Shown here piece after piece: positions 61,768 through 64,000 of a stretch of DNA of 64,000 bases. Numbering within the stretch: the first letter of the stretch is position 1; every line of letters starts with the position of its first letter. Position numbers and translations under genes: made by a program. The stretch comes from CBDFKQ01 sp965248855 (GTDB taxonomy: Bacteria; Bacteroidota; Bacteroidia; Cytophagales; 172606-1). Location: positions 144,610 through 208,609 of the forward strand of contig CBDFKQ010000005.1 of the NCBI GenBank assembly GCA_965248855.1. Direction: 5' to 3'. The notes under the pieces were generated by a model. The model was not told the DNA's origin and made no database searches. It saw nothing but the letters and a program-made list of their open reading frames with translations.

Positions 61768-62537
61768 TATTCTCCTTGCTTTTTTAAGTAATTTTTAACG
61801 TTTCTCATATCTTGTTGGTTCATTGGTGTAGCGTGTTTACTTTCACTTGAAAGATTTGTTTCACCAGTTTTTGGATTAACATTTCTTTTATAAGATTGGG
61901 AATGTGGAGTTTCTACATTTCTATGTGCAGCTCCAGCAACGTCATAACGCGTATGACCTTTAACAGTTTTAATTGTAACAGAATTAGTATTAATCTTTTT
62001 TGCAATATCTGCCCCTTGCTGTTTTAAGGTACTTTTACCTTGATTAACAACTTGATTTGTTAAAGCGGTTTTTGCTCCCGTTTTTGCAAATAATAATCCT
62101 GCTCCAGTTGTTAAAGCTTTGCTTCCACCACCACTGGCTACTGTTGATGCTACATTAACCTTATCCAAAACATCGGATCCTAAATTCCTTATACCTTCGC
62201 CGACACTTGCCGCTGGTGGCCTGAAACCTGCCGTAATATTACCGTTTTCATCTAAAGAAGCTCTTGGGTCTCCAGCCGGTTTACCGTCTTGAAAAGTTTT
62301 AATCAAACTAAGAGCAGGACCCGGCCCTATTTGCATAAATGTATTAAATCCAGACACGGCCAAACCTTTTACCGTACTTTCAAATGCACCAGCGAGTGAA
62401 AATTTAGGTTCAGGTTCATCCCCCATTAAATCAATATGAGATACCGGATTGTTATAAGCGAAGTGATAAGGCGTTAACTCATCCTGCCCTGCTTCATCGG
62501 CTTTTGGATCCACCTGCCAGAACCTGCCCAGTTGCAT
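61767..62537 (-). CDS. Orphan RHS core remnant with Ntox24-like toxin tip (B)
   Basis: 256 residues from ATG 62537. The core continues upstream in frame to about 62690 (reads GYYDAWGVGLAGVDKKG...DDLGLFWDETHYRSYD) until a TAA, so it is truncated at the same point as tip A. LGRFWQVDPK and AYNNPVSHIDLMGD are the RHS hallmark; an Ala/Gly-rich helical stretch (pore-like or linker) follows, then the toxin GHTRYDVAGAAHRNVETPHSQSY...NQQDMRNVKNYLKKQGE, which resembles polymorphic toxin type 24. Core GC is clearly higher than tip GC. Confidence 0.65.
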   Translation of the reverse strand: MQLGRFWQVDPKADEAGQDELTPYHFAYNNPVSHIDLMGDEPEPKFSLAGAFESTVKGLAVSGFNTFMQIGPGPALSLIKTFQDGKPAGDPRASLDENGNITAGFRPPAASVGEGIRNLGSDVLDKVNVASTVASGGGSKALTTGAGLLFAKTGAKTALTNQVVNQGKSTLKQQGADIAKKINTNSVTIKTVKGHTRYDVAGAAHRNVETPHSQSYKRNVNPKTGETNLSSESKHATPMNQQDMRNVKNYLKKQGE

Positions 62538-62738
62538 GTCATAACTTCTGTAGTGGGTTTCATCCCAAAATAAACCAAGGTCATCGATGCGTTCCGTTTT
62601 CCCGCCGTTCCACAGCCAGCGGTAAGCGGGATCGCCTTTCTTGTCAACTCCGGCAAGCCCTACCCCCCAAGCATCGTAATATCCATCCTGTTTTTAGCCT
62701 GCCTCAAAAAAACGCTAAACGATAGTATTTTGGTCAAT

Positions 62739-62818
62739 CTCAAAGAACGTTTACCTGCCATAAAAATATAATTTTTTTTCATCTTAACGCTCTCTTTTTT
62801 TCAATTGAAGAAAAAAAA
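62739..62818. repeat. Shared 5' block upstream of orphan RHS tip B
   Basis: TCTCAAAGAACGTTTACC at the start and TTCAATTGAA plus A-run at the end match the block at 55104-55181 in the same position and orientation. It is the homologous left boundary of the two tip cassettes. Confidence 0.7.
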
Positions 62819-62840
62819 GCTTCTATTGGCAGCTACAAGA

Positions 62841-62897
62841 ATTTATTTTGATCTCATGTTGATTTTTTTTCTAAATCAACGTGAGATCAAAATAAAT
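62841..62897. repeat. 25-bp inverted repeat (copy-B-specific hairpin)
   Basis: 62841-62865 pairs with 62873-62897 over 25 bp with one T-G wobble; 7-base loop. It occupies the place where copy A has a GC-rich hairpin (55221-55319), so the variable spacer differs in sequence but keeps a strong hairpin. Confidence 0.75.
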
Positions 62898-62960
62898 CTA
62901 AAAAAAACTTTTTCTGTTTTTTTTATCGCTCGAAGTTTTTTCAATCTTTTTCTTTTAAAA

Positions 62961-63004
62961 AAATAATTATCGTTTTACTGATATCAATAAAACGATAATT
63001 ATTT
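62961..63004. repeat. AT-rich palindrome, family copy h
   Basis: Perfect 17-bp arms (62961-62977, 62988-63004) around CTGATATCAA. It lies ten bases before the GC-rich element of unit B, as copy f does in unit A. Confidence 0.75.
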
Positions 63005-63014
63005 TATTTTTTTA

Positions 63015-63470
63015 AAGGGCTTATGCGCTTTTTAATATCAGAACTATAAATAGGGCTTGAGCCGGGACCCGCGCGAACCGGAAAACCCGCCGGAGGAAGC
63101 ATGAAGGCTTTTTTTGCTGCGAAGCGTTAAAGCAAAAAAAGGCTGAATGCGACCGGCGTGCGAAGCAGCGTGGGTAAGCAAAAGCCATGACAAACACGAC
63201 GATAGGAGTGATTGGCGTGGCTTTTGCTTTAGGGTCAGCCGATGAGCAAGGGGCAGCAGGTAAAGTTTCTATCTGCGAGATTGAGCTGCCTGCCCCGTAG
63301 GTTTTTCCGGTGATGAGCCCGCGCGGGATGAACTATTGGAGGTGTGAAGGACTGCTGCGGGGTGGGTTTTATGCGCGTCTGACGGCAGGCCGAGAACACC
63401 GACTACCGCTTCTGGGTGATGCCGGAAGTTCAAAGGCATGCCCGATTGAAGAAAGAAAATTAGAGCGTTA
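63015..63470 (+). ncRNA. GC-rich conserved structured element, copy B
   Basis: 456 bp homologous to 55442-55899. Stem 63108-63141 has CTTTTTTTGCT / AGCAAAAAAAG (11 bp), replacing TTTTTTGTGG/CCACAAAAAA of copy A; the 12-bp stem 63176-63229 is identical in its arms; its inner pair A202-T203 / A211-T212 replaces AC/GT of copy A (C-G to T-A compensation); 63250-63296 keeps GGGGCAG/CTGCCCC. These paired changes support a conserved fold. No ORF of this stretch is conserved as protein. Confidence 0.45.
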
Positions 63471-63519
63471 TTTTTTTTTTATTTTTTTTATTTTTTTTTT
63501 AAATTTTATTTTTAAAAAA

Positions 63520-63557
63520 AAATTATGAGTATAACGATATTGATATATTCATAATTT
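63520..63557. repeat. AT-rich palindrome, family copy i (identical to g)
   Basis: Same sequence as copy g (55949-55986), part of the direct repeat; AAATTATGAGTATA / TATATTCATAATTT around ACGATATTGA. Confidence 0.7.
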
Positions 63558-63562
63558 GTCTT

Positions 63563-64000
63563 TCATCCGAGTAAATGGTATTTTTCTAAATCACTTTGCA
63601 GGCTTTGTAAATCGTTTGTCTGATAACGTTCTGTTGAACTTACAAAACGGTGGCCTGCAAAAGTTTGTACTTCACGCAGGTCTTTTGTTTTAAGCATTTC
63701 TGTAAGTAAACTCATTTTAATTTGGATGGCACTTGACGCTAATGAATTGATGAGTTTTAAATGCCTTTTAAAAAGACGGTAAACAATGTTAGTGACATTG
63801 CCTTCAAAAAGATTTTCTTTCACCTTGCTTTCAGAGAGGTATTTTTGAATAAAAAAAAGTTGTGTTATTTCTAAGTTTAAAACCCTTGTTTCGCTTCTTT
63901 TGCTTGCCGGAACGCTTATTTTTCCTTTTTCCGGTTGTAAATCTTTTACTTCCAATTGCCGGATTTCATCGGGTAAAAGCCCCTGAAAAACCATTAATCC
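63563..64000 (-). CDS. Second copy of the TR2 recombinase paralog (partial, right edge)
   Basis: The last 143 residues (MVFQGLLPDEIRQL to DLEKYHLLG) are identical to those of TR2 at 55992-56843, including the missing catalytic arginines. The 5' end lies outside the window, where TR1 and the primase probably continue if the unit is repeated in full. Shows that the recombinase module was recently duplicated or homogenised. Confidence 0.9.
   Translation of the reverse strand, partial: GLMVFQGLLPDEIRQLEVKDLQPEKGKISVPASKRSETRVLNLEITQLFFIQKYLSESKVKENLFEGNVTNIVYRLFKRHLKLINSLASSAIQIKMSLLTEMLKTKDLREVQTFAGHRFVSSTERYQTNDLQSLQSDLEKYHLLG

Larger units (their letters stand above)
63406..64000. repeat. Direct repeat, right copy (595 bp, runs off the window)
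   Basis: Right copy of 55835-56429, offset 7571 bp. It includes the T-rich leader, palindrome i (63520-63557) and the recombinase 3' end, and continues past the window edge. Confidence 0.9.

Overview
The window reads as chromosome of a low-GC (roughly 30-33 percent by eye) member of the Bacteroidota, probably from the Chitinophagales/Sphingobacteriales side. Evidence: type IX secretion signatures (a PorZ-like protein with its own C-terminal sorting domain and a PorG/DUF6089-like barrel), Bacteroidota-type promoters (TTTG, about 19 nt, TAnnTTTG), weak Shine-Dalgarno signals, a fused IcmF-type mutase, and paired CHASE2/FecR-like proteins. This assignment is inference; there is no rRNA in the window.

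Layout. 1-10952 (minus strand): a tightly packed, mostly overlapping polysaccharide operon: GDP-L-fucose synthase, a Wzt-type ABC ATPase, two FkbM methyltransferases, a C-methyltransferase-like protein, a divergent GDP-mannose-dehydratase-like protein, a glycosyltransferase, an alpha-1,2-fucosyltransferase (GT11), a GT8 enzyme, an HlpA-like GT, a hexapeptide acyltransferase and a class I methyltransferase cut by the left edge. The ABC permease partner (Wzm) is not in view. 11109-26295: housekeeping and envelope genes (a YwqK/MORN-like secreted protein ending in a GreA-like domain, an FecR-like/CHASE2/DgkA trio, sucC, an IS110 transposase, DNA polymerase III delta', ferredoxin, tdk, porZ-like, recO, an ECF sigma factor). 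26447-37821: a Fic protein and a large copper-handling block on the minus strand (secreted Cys/His-rich protein, HMA-AraC regulator, Csp-type copper storage protein, beta-flower protein, DUF3347 lipoprotein, a CusA split into two ORFs, a TolC-family protein, two adaptors). 38022-52870: a frameshifted CheB-CheR-PAS-kinase gene, a seven-copy 105-bp tandem array, cdsA, a CPBP protease, a dus gene, PorG-like and unknown envelope proteins, and an IcmF-type mutase.

52984-64000 is accessory DNA and the most unusual part. Two orphan RHS C-terminal toxin tips, each with a putative immunity gene, are each followed on their 5' side by a GC-rich (~457 bp) non-coding element with compensatory base changes between the two copies, and then by the same tandem tyrosine-recombinase genes. 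The unit repeats at an offset of 7571 bp. Between the two copies lie a CHC2/TOPRIM primase-helicase, a SymE-like protein and a divergent XRE regulator with an operator-like inverted repeat. One of the two recombinases has lost its catalytic arginines.

Across the whole window at least nine small AT-rich palindromes share a core close to ATCAATATCGATA while their arms vary yet stay self-complementary; they sit in gaps between unrelated genes. The window also holds many perfect intrinsic terminators.
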